In this document: one piece after another, positions 35,060-47,075 of the stretch
Numbering within the stretch: the stretch's first letter is position 1
Layout: each line of letters opens with the position of its first letter
Source: Nansenia antarctica
Taxonomy: Eukaryota; Chordata; Actinopteri; Argentiniformes; Microstomatidae
DNA: 64,000 bases
Reading direction: 5' to 3'
Assembly: GCA_963989245.1 (NCBI GenBank)
Contig: OZ022358.1
Coordinates: 19,576,395-19,640,394 of the forward strand
Translations under genes and position numbers: made by a program
Notes under the pieces: model-generated
Seen by the model: the letters and a program-made list of their open reading frames with translations, nothing else
The model's database searches: none
Told to the model about the DNA's origin: nothing

Positions 35060-36144
35060 AGCCTAAACGGTATTCAACACATTGCTCTGACCTTCCCTTG
35101 TGACATTAATATCACAAGAAAAGAGGATATTACATACCTGGGCTCCATCTTAGAGGCAAATCTTTCCGGAGATAAAATGGCAGCAAAAGTAATCAAAAAA
35201 GTGAACCATAGAACTAGATTCTTGTACAGGATATCCTCACTTGTCAGTAAAAACACACTGAGGACCCTATCAGGAGCTCTCATTCAATGTCACTTCGACT
35301 ATGCCGTAACATCATGGTACTATAGAACCACAAAGGCCCATAAAACAAGACTCCAGACAGCCCAAAATAAACTGGTTAGGCTTCTGCTAGGCCTCAACCC
35401 TAGGACACATCTAACCGCTGCTCATTTTTTGAGCCTTGATTGGCTACGAGTAGTTGACAGAGTGCAGCAGCTTGCACTGGGCCTGGTCTTCAAGATACGC
35501 TACACCACAAAGACACCCAAGTACCTGTCAACATACTTCCAAAAAGTGAACAACGTCCACACATACAACACCAGAGGAAGCTCCACGAACCACGTTCAAC
35601 CGCGTTGCACCACAAACAAGGGGTTAAACTCGTTTGCTAACTATGCAGTAAAAATGTGGAACGCCCTTCCTATAATCTTAAAGGAGTGCAAAACAATGCC
35701 CACCTTCAAAACCACTCTCAAAAAACATTTACAGGAGGCTGCAATCCGTAACTGGACCCTCTAAATCAAAAATCAGATTAAAAGACCCGAACTACCCACT
35801 GTACATACTTTGTGTTTTGTCCCCCGCCCCCACCTGTGGTGTATGTCCCCACCTGTCCTACCCGCTGTACATACCTTATGTTTTGTTGTATTGTTCTTCC
35901 CATGATGGATGTGTGTTTATCTTGTAGATAGTAATAGTTATTTGTCTGTATTATCATGTAGATAGTACTAGCTTTTTTGTCTGTCTTACATGTAACGATG
36001 AATTGAGAATCAAGGACCCCAATTGAAATAAGCCAGTGGCTTTCTTGGGTTTTTATCCTGTTAGTTGACCTTGTATGTAATATGTACTTTCATGTACCTA
36101 CTTCTGCAAATCTTCTAATAAAGTTTTCAATCAATCAATCAATT
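35060..36144 (+). mobile_element. 5'-truncated LINE, longer copy
   Basis: Open frame 35,177-35,764 reads 195 residues of the post-RT region of a non-LTR ORF2 (VNHRTRFLYRISSLVSKNTL, HFDYAVTSWYYR, LQTAQNKLVRLLLGLNPR, KMWNALPIILKECK), then a 3' UTR with AATAAAGTTTTC and an AATC tail. The 3' 640 bp are nearly identical to 28,846-29,496, so both come from a recently active source. Confidence 0.9.
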
Positions 36145-36208
36145 TACAGATCAGTGAAAACCTCTATAGACTCTTGAGATTCATCCCATGGTAACTTGGC
36201 CATTATAT

Positions 36209-36507
36209 CGTGAGCTTAGAATGATAAGGTTCTATCTCCGTTTAGAATGATAAGGTTCTATCTCCGTTTAGAATGATAAGGTTCTATCTCCGTTTAGGGT
36301 AGTTCAGAGATATTGAGCGTCAACGTTTTTACATTCCATTATGTTTTGTGAGATGGAACCTTTGTATTTTATGAATTACTAACTCAAAAAAGTCAACATT
36401 TTAAAGATAACACCACACAGGCATTAATAAACACCATGGATCAGATTATGTAAAAAACTCAATTTTGACCAAAAATGGAGATAGAACCTTATAATTCTAA
36501 CGTCACG
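36209..36507 (-). mobile_element. MITE copy 3 (299 bp), TSD ATAT, just upstream of cpd
   Basis: Inverted copy of the 26,736 family, with ATAT at 36,205-36,208 and 36,508-36,511 and three 26-bp units at its left end. It ends 113 bp before the cpd ATG, so it lies in the presumed promoter or 5' UTR. Confidence 0.93.
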
Positions 36508-36620
36508 ATATGGCATATCTTTTTCGTGGCAAGCCCTCCCTCTTTAGGGCGCAAGGGAAGTCACAGCATAACAGGTGATCCAGGGGACATTAATTAGTTC
36601 AGAAGGTAGGCAATGTGAAC

Positions 36621-37340
36621 ATGCCGCCGCTGAAAACCCGAAACGATCTAACGCCCTCAAAAGTTCCTCAACTTTCGAGTCTCCGTTACGCATTTGTTGT
36701 ACTAATGTTGGTATGTTTTTTTAGTAACCAAGCAAACGAATCCGCAGAACCCGTGGAGACCTATGATCAATATTACAATTACGAGGCTCTCACCCTCATG
36801 TTAAGATCACTGGTTTGGCGTCACCCCAGAGTCGCCAGCCTGTCCAGCATCGGGCGGTCGGTGGAAGGCCGGGAGCTCTGGGCGGTGCGCGTCACGACGC
36901 ACCCCATCACGGAGACCCCCGGGAAGCCCCGGGTCAAGTTGGTGGGGAACGTGCACGGGGACGAGGCGTTGTCCCGACAGATGCTGGTCTACCTGGTGGA
37001 GCACCTGCTCACCGCGTACGGAGTGGACCCGCGCGTAACGGATCTGGTGAACCGAACCGACATCTCCATCTTGCCCAGTATGAACCCGGACGGGTTCGAG
37101 AGGGCGCAGGAGGGCGAGTGCCAGGGAACGGGCGAGGGTCGGGAGAACGCCAAACACAGAGACCTGGACCGGAGCTTTCCTGACCGGTGGGTCAACACCG
37201 ATGTCCCCCAGAGCGACGTGCCCGAAGTAGTGGCCGTGATGAATTGGATTCGGCAGAAAAAGTAAAGTTGATTGCACAATTATTATTCTCACATGATTTC
37301 TACAGTTGAAGCGCCTCCCTGTCATGTTCTCCCAGTAGTA

Positions 37341-37402
<62 letters not shown>

Positions 37403-40400
37403 CTTTTATTTGTGTAGCGCGTTTCCTGCAAACGTTGCAGCTCAAAGTGCTCCAATCATTATATAATCATCATTTAACGATGTAGTCATTTAAAGGCAAT
37501 ATTAAAAAGATGGGTTTTTAGTCTTGACTTGAACATATGTGCTGAGGTTGCATCCCTAATGTAAACTGGCAGTGCATTCCACAGTTTGGGTGCATAAAAT
37601 GAGAATGCAGCCTCACCAAATCTCTTCTTTTGTACATGTGGTACACAGAGAAAACCAGCGTCAGAAGACCTGAGAGCCAATAGCCAATTCAATTTCAGTA
37701 GTTCTGTTACCGATTTGTTTGGGGAACAAACCAGAGTTTTATGAGGCACAGGAAGTCAAAGCCTTTGCTGATCTCTATTCTTATGATGGAAGATGATTGA
37801 GACGTTAATTTCTGACTTAATTTCCCAAACATATCGATACATAGCTTTCATTTAGCATTCAATCTCACATGCTCCGATGAATTTCCCACAGAACTGCCCT
37901 GATGCATCTCAATTTTCCAATCCTTTGGACCATAACTTGTCACAGTTAGCCACTTGGGGTGGTCAATATTGTGGGCCGGGGCAATGTGCTTCTTAAAGAA
38001 TCAATCGACCTACAGCGATCAAATAATCAGCAGTGGTATATGATTTACCCTTCCCCCCCCTACCTCTCAGGTTCATCTTGTCAGGTAACCTGGACGGAGG
38101 TTCTGTGGCGGCCAGCTATCCATTTGACAACCCTCCCTCCCACCCCTTGGACGAGGTCTACAACCAGTCAGCAGACGACACCCTCTTCCATTTCCTGGCC
38201 TTGTCCTACATGGAACACAACCCTGTGATGATGAACCCAGGGAAACTTCAGTGCCCACAGAACCCAACAGAGGGCTTTAAGGACGGCATCACCAAGGGGG
38301 CAGAGTGGTCTGATGTCAAAGGTACAGGGATGAATGGAATCCTGGCAGTTTCTTGTGTGTTGTAATCAAGACCATCCAGGGGAGACTGGTATATAAACTC
38401 CTCAAAATAAGTTTGGAAACTTTATTTCAGTCGATTCTTCCTCCCCTTTAATAATACCAATTGCTATTGTATTTTATATCGTTGGAAAGCCTGCTTAGTC
38501 ACCTTTACAACGAGGTACATCTTGTAAGGATCATGCATTTGTGGAATGAGTAACACAGCTAAACGTGTGGGTAGCGGCCCCCAAAAATGTGCCAAAATCC
38601 CATGCAATATTCTTCTGTTGGTATTCACTCTTGTAAAGGATTTCCAAAGATATAAAATACAATACCAATTGGTATTATTAAAGGGGAGGAATAATCAACC
38701 AAAATAACATTTCCTAAAAAAATTTGAGGAGTTTATTTAGTATACATTTAGTAGATGTGTTTGTGTGTGTGTTGCTCAGGAGGGATGCAGGACTATAACT
38801 ACCTGCAGGGGGAGTGTATGGAGGTCACCTTGTCGCTGAGTTGCTGTAAGTACCCCCATGCCTCCCAGCTCTCCATAGAATGGGAGAACAACCGAGAGGC
38901 CCTGCTATCCTACATGGAGAAGGTGAGGACCACTCTTTGATTGTTTGATTTGTTGACCTTTGACAAGGGCAATCTGTTGAACATGGAGGTGTCGTCTGTC
39001 TATTTTGTAGGTGTTGTCTGTGTATTTTGTTAATGTTATCATAGCTAAATTGTGTGTTTTGTTTCAAACATAGAACTCACATTGACACTTTTGATTTCAA
39101 ATGATTTCTGGGGCGGGGGGGGGGGGGGGGCTCCAGGATTGGCTCATGGAAAAAAACAGATTTTGTCTGGCCCTAACCCTTTAGATAATCTCTTCCAGGT
39201 TCATATAGGGGTCAGAGGTTATGTGATGGCTGCCAGGTCGGGGATGGCTCTCCCAGGCGCTAGGATCACCGTGGAAGGGGTCCGTCACAACGTGACCACG
39301 TGGACGTTTGGGGACTATTATCGTCTCCTGATGCCTGGAAGCTACGTCATCACAGCCAGCTCTCCTGGGTAAATATAATAATAATAATAATGATAATAAT
39401 AACTTTATTTGTATAGCGCTTTTCCTGCAAACGTTGCAGCTCAAAAGTGCTTTAATCATTATATAATTAAAAATGAATTATTCTGTAACTTAAATGCAAT
39501 ATTAAAAGGATGGGTTTTTATAATCTTAATTAAATTATTTAGTCATTTAAAGGCAATATTAAAAAGATTTAACAATATATATAAAAAAATATGGGACATG
39601 AGAGTGACCACAGTGGTCAGTGTCTACTAATCAGAATGGTTAAGTTGGATAGTCAGGCTGAAGTAGCCTAGTCGTATTTCCATAAATGTGTTCTGCGAGG
39701 TAAACTGAATTAATAGAGGCACGAGGGACAGATGATCATTTACAGTATAATAGCTTTAATGTCAATGTAGAAATACATGTCTGTACTTTATACTTGCCCC
39801 AGTCTTATCTCCAACCCTGTTTCACTTTGTTTTCCGTGCCTCAGGTATGCTCCTCTGACAGTCAGGAGGGTAGAGGTGGCAGAGGGACATGCCACAGAGC
39901 TCAACTTCTCCATGGAGCAACTGGGTGAGGAGATTCCCCCTCTACCGACCCCCATCACCACTCTCCTCACACCTAGCCCCAGCCCCACCACCACCACTGT
40001 CTCCATTGAAACCACCGTGACACCCATCGGTGTCACCATAGAAACTATGGCGACCCCTCTCACTCCCACCCCGAATGCTGCTGTTGCCATGTCAACCCTC
40101 GCCGAGGCCCGGCCGAGACACGTTCCGATCCAGCCGCGGGAGTTCCGACACCACGGTTACTCTGACATGGAGTTCTTCTTGAGACGCCTCAGCGCCGAAT
40201 ACCCTGCCGTCACACGGCTGTACTCGATAGGCCAGTCAGCTCAGGGGAGGCGGCTCTACGTCATGGAGATCACAGCTGATCCTGGAGTCCATGAGACCAA
40301 CGCAAAAGAGACAGGTAAACGTACAGTGTATGAGAGGCGTCGGTAAACCCAGGTACACTCGGACCATACGAGTTCATCGTGTGCTTATAGTGCTTATTCT

Positions 40401-42042
40401 CATCCCAGTCTCAACCTTATTACATGATACTCTCTCCCTCTCCTCTTCTCCCTCCTCTCCCCTTCCCAGGTAAACCAGAACTGATGCTGGTTGGTAACCT
40501 CCATGGCAATGAGGTAGTGGGCCGGGAGCTTCTCCTGAACCTGCTGGATTACCTGTGCCTTAACTACGGTGACGACCCCGAGGTGACCCGGCTGGTGAAC
40601 AGAACACGGATCCACGTCCTGCCCTCCATGAACCCCGATGGGTATGAGGTGGCACGAGAGGGTAATAATAATAATAATAACTTTAATTTATATAGCGCCT
40701 TTCAAAAACCCAAGAACGCTGTACAAGGGGATGAAACGGACAGACAAAACAGAAAACAAACAAAGCAAAAACAATGACTAAGGGCCAAATGCCTTGGAGA
40801 ACAGATGGGTTTTGAGGGCTAATTTGAAGGAGTCCAGGGTGGGGGCGTTGCGGATCACTGTGGGGAGGGAGTTCCAGTAAGAGAATGACAGTGTGACCTA
40901 TTAAAGGGCTCTGCAAAGCGACCTTCAATTCCATATCAAATATGTCTGGGTCAACTTTGACTTTCTTTCCTGTAATTGTTTACAATTAAAATGGTCAAAA
41001 AAGAAAGGTTAGGGTTACAAAAACAAAAACTATAGAAACAAAAACTGTTTTTATAGATAGAGGAGATGGTGGAAATGTTATTTCAAGAGTAGAGGACTGT
41101 ATGACATAACCAGGCTGTGTCAGACTTGATCTTCTGTGTTAAAACGCTGGCACGGGAGGGAGGTTGGTCGCTTTTGATGATTTATCTCATTTCTGTTTCC
41201 AGGAGACGCCAGCCGCTCCAAAGGACACAACAACAGCAGGAACGTCGACCTGAACACCGACTTCCCTGACCGCTCCAAACCCGGTCAGACCCTCCAACCT
41301 GAGACGGTCGCCATGGTCAACTGGATGAAGTCCCATCCCTTTGTGCTGTCTGTCAGTTTGTATGGAGGTGAGTGGACTGCTCCTGCCATACAACAGAATG
41401 TAGAAGACCCCCCCCCTCTAGTCTCAGGTAAGACTAGGCAGGGTGGGAGTGGGACATGGTTACCAGCAACAGTCTATCTCCCCCTACTCTCTCTCTCAGG
41501 CTCGTTGAAGATCACCTATCCACACAGTGAAGATCAGAGCGCCTTGGCCTACGCCTCCCCTGATGATGCGGTGTTTAAGATGTTGGGACAGGCCTACTCT
41601 AATGTAAGGGTTAGACCACTCTTCTGACTAATACTCTTACATTGTTGCTAAAATCCCCCGATCTTCTCATATCAATACACAGATATACGCCTGCATTGCA
41701 TTCACACACACACACACATACACATCCCCCCCCCACACCTGACCCTACCCCCCCTACCCTTTTTCTTTCTTTTCAAAATCTTTACTTTTATTCCGTCATT
41801 GACATCTCAATGTTTTTGTTGATCGCTCTTTTTTGCTTTGTGTGTCTTGCTTTGAACCACACTCATGGACCATACGTGTACAGCTAAAAAAATGAAAAAA
41901 ATAGTAGACAAAACATGACATGATTGTACAAGTTGCTGAAACTGAAGATAAGTAAAAAAATAAAAATAATAAAAAAAGAAATCCCCCGATCTTCATCTCC
42001 TCCATAACTCCCTGCATGCCCTCCCCCCTCCTCTAATTCTTT

Positions 42043-42118
<76 letters not shown>

Positions 42119-42782
42119 ACCACTCCTCCAGGTGAGTCTGTTTATGATGCAGGGCCCTGGGTGTGACTACTCAAACCCTATGGCGTTCTCCTATGAGGAC
42201 ACCGGCGTCACGGGTGGGACAGCTCGAGGGGTGTCCATGCAGGACTGGGCGTACCGGCACACTAGTGCCCTACAGATGAGTGTGTATGTGGGGTGTGTGA
42301 ACTACCCTCCGGCTGAAGGGTTGCACAGCTACTGGAAAGACAACCAGAATGGCCTACTGGGCCTCATCAGAGAGGTAAACACGCACGGAGACACTCTTGG
42401 ATGCACACACACACACGCACTTCTGAGACATGTTCATTTCTGGTCTGCAGGTCCATGTTGGGGTGAGGGGCAGAGTTATTGACATTCACAGCCTTCCGAT
42501 CGTCAACGCAAGTGTGAAAGTCGAGGGGGCAGAACACACGGTCCGCACAGACCAGAGGGGAGAGTTCTGGAGACTGCTCACCCCGGGGAGATACCAGATC
42601 TCTGCATCAGCCAACGGGTCTGTGTGTGTGTGTGGGAATGTGTGGGTGACGCTCACAAGCAGCTGCTTACTGTGTACACCATTGATTATAGTCATTTGTT
42701 AGGCTACTTATTACTCTCTCATTTAAGCAGATTTCTGTATATACTGCTCTCTTTCTCACCCCCCCCCCCCACCCCCTCTATC

Positions 42783-42834
<52 letters not shown>

Positions 42835-45800
42835 TGTGTGTCTGTGTGTCTGTGTCTGTGTGTCTGTCTGTCTATTTCTCTACTTCTCTACTTCCAGGTA
42901 CTCTTCTGTCACAGTGTTTGCTTTGGTCACAGCCGGCGAGGTGGAGCAGGTAGAGTTCCGGTTGCCAGTGGAACAAGGAAAGAGTGTTTTGGACTCGGAC
43001 GAGGAGGAGTTCGGCCACTTCATTAAAGAGCTGTCGACCGGGCGGGGCATGGAGAGACTCATCCACGGGATGGCCCTGCCTGTCGGCATACGTTACAATA
43101 GTTACAGGGAGCGGGCAGAATACCTGATGGGGCTTACCCTCAACTACCCAAATATTACACACCTGCGCAGGTACTACAACACTTAACACTCCACGAACAT
43201 TGTCTCATGATTGTGGTTGACATCTCCTAGTTTTTTTGTTTCACTTTGGATCAGCAAATATAATAATAATAATGAGTGCATTTTCTTATTTGTCTCGTGA
43301 CCCCAGTCTGATTCTGGTTCTGTGTCTCTCCCAGTCTGGGTCAGAGCGTGGAGTTCAGGACCATCTGGGCTCTCGAGATCTCAGACAGACCCTCTACGCC
43401 CGAACCGTCGGAGCCGAAAGTCCGCTTTGTGGCGGGTATCCACGGCAACGCACCTGTGGGCACAGAGCTGCTGCTGGAGCTGGCGGCGTTTCTCTGCATC
43501 AACTACGGCCAGAACCCGATCGTCACCAAGGTAACCATACCATGAACTCACCACCATCGAGATAATGATGATGACATAAGCACCCCTTTCTTTCTCATCT
43601 TATTGTGCGACGTGTGCTTGCGTGCGTGCTCGCCCGTGTGCGTGTGTTAGCTGATTGACAGGACGCGGGTGGTGATCGTGCCCTGTGTTAACCCTGATGG
43701 CAGAGAGCGGGCTCAGGTAGGGGAGTGCTTCTCCACAGCAGGACTCACCAACGCACTACGAACAGACCTGGATCAGGACTTCATCTATGGTCAGTCTGCA
43801 TGATTAGCTCCAACAGAACTTTAGATTTCTGTAAGGGAACTTTCAAGTGTGACATTCTTTCCGAGAGTTAATACATGATACACACTTATAATAATAATAC
43901 ATTAGACTTATATACACTCAAAGACGCTTTACAAACTGAAAAGATTGAGTAGTAAAATAAAATAAAAAATAAAAAGATTTCTAAATCTAAGTGTCTTTGT
44001 AGGACAATCTACTCTGCAAGTATATCTAGATTTCGGGCGGAGAAGCGGCGAAAAACAAGCAACGCCAGCATCCTCTCTTGACTGGCATTTTTTTGAAAAG
44101 TGAAAAGGCTATGAGTAGGATCAATGTGATGTTAGCTAGCTACCTCTAAACATGGCTGGGCATAAATTAATTAATTGAACTGTGTGTCATGTGTTAAATC
44201 TTTGCAATAATGTTTTTGACTAGTTTTAGCCACTTTGTACAGGCACTGTACTGTACAGTGTACATTCATGATCTTGCGAGTGAGTCTATATCGGTGTCTG
44301 TGTCTCTCCCTAGGAGGAAACGGGTCTGGGAGTTCTGGTGTGGAGCCTGAGACCCATGCTCTGATGGGCCTGATCCAGGAGGGGGGCTTCGCTCTCTCTG
44401 TAAGCCTGGACGGAGGCTCGGTGCGGGCCACGTACTCCTACGACGGACCCCCTAATCCTGGTACACAGTCACAATGTGGAACCCCAGAATGCACCGCTAT
44501 GTATAATTCTATCACCACTGTGTTGTTGAATGCAAATCTGGTTTAAATACTGTGCTATTCCACACCTTTTAAAACTGTAACACACTGAGCCATAACAGAA
44601 TCACCTCAGAAATAGACAAGGTATATGAACTGTTCCTGATGATTATTGAGAGCGATTAGACTCAACATGTATGTTGCTGTGTTGTTGAGCAGAACCAAGG
44701 GAGGAGACTGGGAGGTACCTGGCCACTGTCTATGCCAACAACCATCCCACAATGCACCTGGACCATCAAGGATGTGGGAGTGATGTCGGTGAGGGGACTG
44801 GAGTTATGATGGTTTTGATCGATAAGGAGGATAGTTATGTACACAGATACTATAGGTGTGTTACTCTGGGTGGGTGGTCAACCGACAGAATTCTTCCACA
44901 TCTGTTTTCCCAGGGGTTGCTGGTGGTGTCATGTTTGAAAGTCATATGGGCAGCATGAAGGTACGGTACTATATATATAATAATGTATAAATAATATGCC
45001 ATTTAGCTCAGGTGACACTTTTATCCAAAGCGTATACATTTTCAGTATATATGGTCCCAACGGGAATCAAACCCACAATCTAAGCGTTGTTAGCGCCATG
45101 CTCTACCAACTGAGCCACAGAGGACCGGTAGTAGACCTGTGTTTCTAAATCCTCCTTTTTACTGATCTGCTGCCTCATACTGTGTGGGTGGGTGGGTGTG
45201 TTTCTGTCTGTCTGTCTGTCTGTGTGTCACAGGACTACAGCGTGGCAGAAGGGTTGTGTCCGGAGCTGACCGTGTACACAAGCTGCTGTGTGTATCCTCA
45301 GCCCCAGTGGCTCTCCACGCTCTGGGAGGCGAACAGGAGAGCTCTACTCAGCATGCTGCTGGAGGTGAGTCAACAACACCCTCGTCACCTCCAGCTGGTT
45401 GCCCTAGCTTCTTCTCAACCTCTTCCTCATCTTTCATTGACTCCTTTTTTTTTGTTTTTTTTGTTTTTAACTATCGCTGTCTTTTTGTTTTCTTCGCTTA
45501 AATAAAGTAATATAAGTACAATCTGTAAAGCGTCCTTGGGTTTCAGAAAGGCACTATATAAAACTAGTAAAATAATATAATTATATATATATATATAATA
45601 ATATAAAATAAGCTTTATAAAAATATATATTTAAAAAAATCCCCATCCATCTTCCCTTGGTCCTGGTAATATTGTCTCTCTCTCTCTCTCTCAGGTTCAT
45701 AAAGGAGTGAAGGGCGTGGTGAGGGACGGTCATGGGAATCCAGTGGTGGACGCCGTGGTAACGGTGAACGGTACAATACGTGGCGTGACCAATAGAGGGG

Positions 45801-45894
45801 GCTACTTCCACACCCTGCTCTCCCCCGGACCATACTGGATACAGGTCACTGCCCAAGGGTACCAACCACAGATACACAAGGCAAGTGGCATGAA

Positions 45895-45951
<57 letters not shown>

Positions 45952-46823
45952 GGGGTGGGGGGGGGGGGGGGGGGGTGGGTGGGTGTATAGACTAAAACAG
46001 TGTGTAAGTATTTGTGGTGTTGTGTAGGTGCTGGTGTCGTCCGGGGGTGCAGCCTACTCCATGCTGGTAGAGATCAGTAAAGCCAATCAGGGCGTTCTAC
46101 ACAGCACCCAGGGGGCCGCTGTGGCTGCTGCAGGTGAGACCAGAGCACCCTGGGATATTGGAGTTATTATTAATAATAGTAATAATAATAATAATACACA
46201 TTAGACTTATATAACGCTTTTCAGACACTCAAATACGTTTCACAAACTGAAAAGATCGAGAGGGGGAGAGGGTTAACTGGTGAAGGCAAGTTTGAAGAGG
46301 TGGGTTTTGAGGGCCTGTTTAAATGTTGGCAGGGTGTTGGCCTGTCTGATGTGGTTGGGGAGGAGGGCGTTCCAGTATGAGAAGCCCTGCTTCTTGGAGA
46401 GATGTTCGGGGGGGGGTTGTTCCACCACTAACTTAACTAATGAACGTCTGATTATAGTTGATTTTCTATATTGTACATATATACATTATTGTTGATTTTT
46501 TGGTAGTACTTGTAGGACAAGTAGGAGTAGTCCTTTAGTAGTACTCCCCAGGACCAGGGTTAGAAAGTCTATAGTATCTGATGCACCACTAGTCTAGCGG
46601 TATATCTGATGCTGCTCATCCTGTTCCCTTAGTTGCCGGGGTGACTGTAGTCCTGATTGCCCTGGTCGCGAGGTGTCTCTGCTGCTCGGCCAAATCGAGT
46701 CGGCTCAGGAACGGAGTCCGATGGCTACGCCGCCGCCGCGACAACCTCCATCTGGTCTCCATGGAGTCTGAGAAGTCCCCGCTGAGGCTGGAGTTTGACG
46801 AAGAGACAGACAGTGATGGATGA
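36621..46823 (+). CDS. cpd: Carboxypeptidase D, 20 exons, probable pseudoenzyme
   Basis: CPD is a type I membrane metallocarboxypeptidase of the trans-Golgi network with three M14 domains. Exons: 36621-37261, 38071-38321, 38780-38922, 39199-39368, 39845-40314, 40470-40661, 41203-41367, 41500-41603, 42132-42374, 42451-42617, 42898-43170, 43335-43530, 43651-43789, 44314-44460, 44693-44788, 44914-44960, 45233-45364, 45695-45880, 46028-46133, 46633-46823; 1,352 residues, close to human CPD. A signal peptide (YAFVVLMLVCFF) is followed by peptidase-transthyretin modules I, II, III, a membrane segment (about 1283-1303) and a 45-residue tail with an acidic FDEETDSD cluster. Domain I keeps HGDE (His112, Glu115) but has Asp222 and Ser316 where the third zinc His and catalytic Glu belong. 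Domain II keeps HGNE (570-573) but has Tyr676, Tyr764 and Thr641 for zinc His, Glu and substrate Arg. Domain III is degenerate as in other vertebrates. Intron 18 has a GC donor. The frame is otherwise intact, so it looks like a maintained gene. Confidence 0.96.
37325..37755 (-). mobile_element. L2/CR1-like LINE 3' end, cpd intron 1
   Basis: Antisense to cpd. The frame at 37,486-37,749 reads the end of ORF2 (FGEAAFSFYAPKLWNALPVY, RLKTHLFNIAFK), then GCGCTACACAAATAAAAGG and a long (TTA)n tail (37,338-37,400). Confidence 0.88.
39376..39505 (-). mobile_element. LINE 3' tail, cpd intron 4
   Basis: A short copy of the same tail (AACGTTTGCAGGAAAAGCGC and TATACAAATAAAG, minus strand) with an (ATT)n end starting about 7 bases after the donor of exon 4. 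Confidence 0.85.
40663..40905 (-). mobile_element. LINE 3' tail abutting the cpd exon 6 donor
   Basis: The (TTA)n end, read as TAATAATAATAA on the + strand, begins inside the donor itself (exon ends 40,661; intron GTAATAATAA). Minus-strand body includes CGCTATATAAATTAAAG and the ACTGGAACTCCCTCCCC block of this LINE group. Confidence 0.85.
42786..42870. repeat. (GT)n microsatellite in cpd intron 10
   Basis: GT dinucleotide with CT variants, ending about 25 bases before the acceptor of exon 11. Confidence 0.95.
43885..44000 (-). mobile_element. LINE 3' tail, cpd intron 13
   Basis: Antisense fragment with ATTAGACTTATATACACTCA and CTTTACAAACTGAAAAGA, matching the better copies at 46,165 and 47,047. 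Confidence 0.8.
44988..45130 (-). mobile_element. tRNA-derived SINE, cpd intron 16
   Basis: On the minus strand the head reads GTGGCTCAGTTGGTAGAGCA (A box) and GTGGGTTTGATTCCCGTTGG (B box), followed by ACGCTTTGGATAAAAGTG. A HpaI-like teleost SINE; the variation in stems argues against a live tRNA gene. Confidence 0.88.
45899..45985. repeat. (GT)n plus poly-G tract in cpd intron 18
   Basis: A GT run of about 50 bases followed by G-rich sequence, starting 19 bases after the GC donor of exon 18. The combination of GC donor and adjacent repeat is unusual. Confidence 0.92.
46160..46425 (-). mobile_element. LINE 3' end, cpd intron 19
   Basis: Antisense copy with ORF2 C-terminus (minus strand: FSYWNALLPNHIRQANTLPT) and (TTA)n tail at about 46,166-46,196. 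Confidence 0.88.
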
Positions 46824-46879
46824 AGGGATGATGGACAACTGCCCCCTGATTTCACAACTGTCCTTGTTGATCAACTTCA

Positions 46880-46885
46880 ATTAAA
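46880..46885 (+). promoter_or_regulatory. Candidate cpd poly(A) signal
   Basis: ATTAAA 57 bases after the cpd stop, followed by a T-rich stretch at 46,905-46,920. It would give a very short 3' UTR. Confidence 0.45.
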
Positions 46886-47044
46886 AAGTCATTCACTCTG
46901 AGGATGTTTTTATTTTTAAAATCTTGGTTTGGTTTCTCTCTCTGGTTTCTCTCTCTGACAACAAACCACATGCAGATGAAGAGTTTATCTGAAGCACCAT
47001 CTGCTTTTCTGACATGCTAGATGACACCCACCTCACCTGTTCAG

Positions 47045-47046
<2 letters not shown>

Positions 47047-47075
<29 letters not shown>

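Noticed and set aside
36807..37445. Minus-strand ORF of 212 codons over cpd exon 1
   Set aside because: Antisense shadow of the GC-rich exon plus a poly-Tyr stretch from the ATT microsatellite.
45055..45128. Functional tRNA gene on the minus strand
   Set aside because: It is the head of a SINE (tail with CTTTGGATAAAAG), with stem mismatches.
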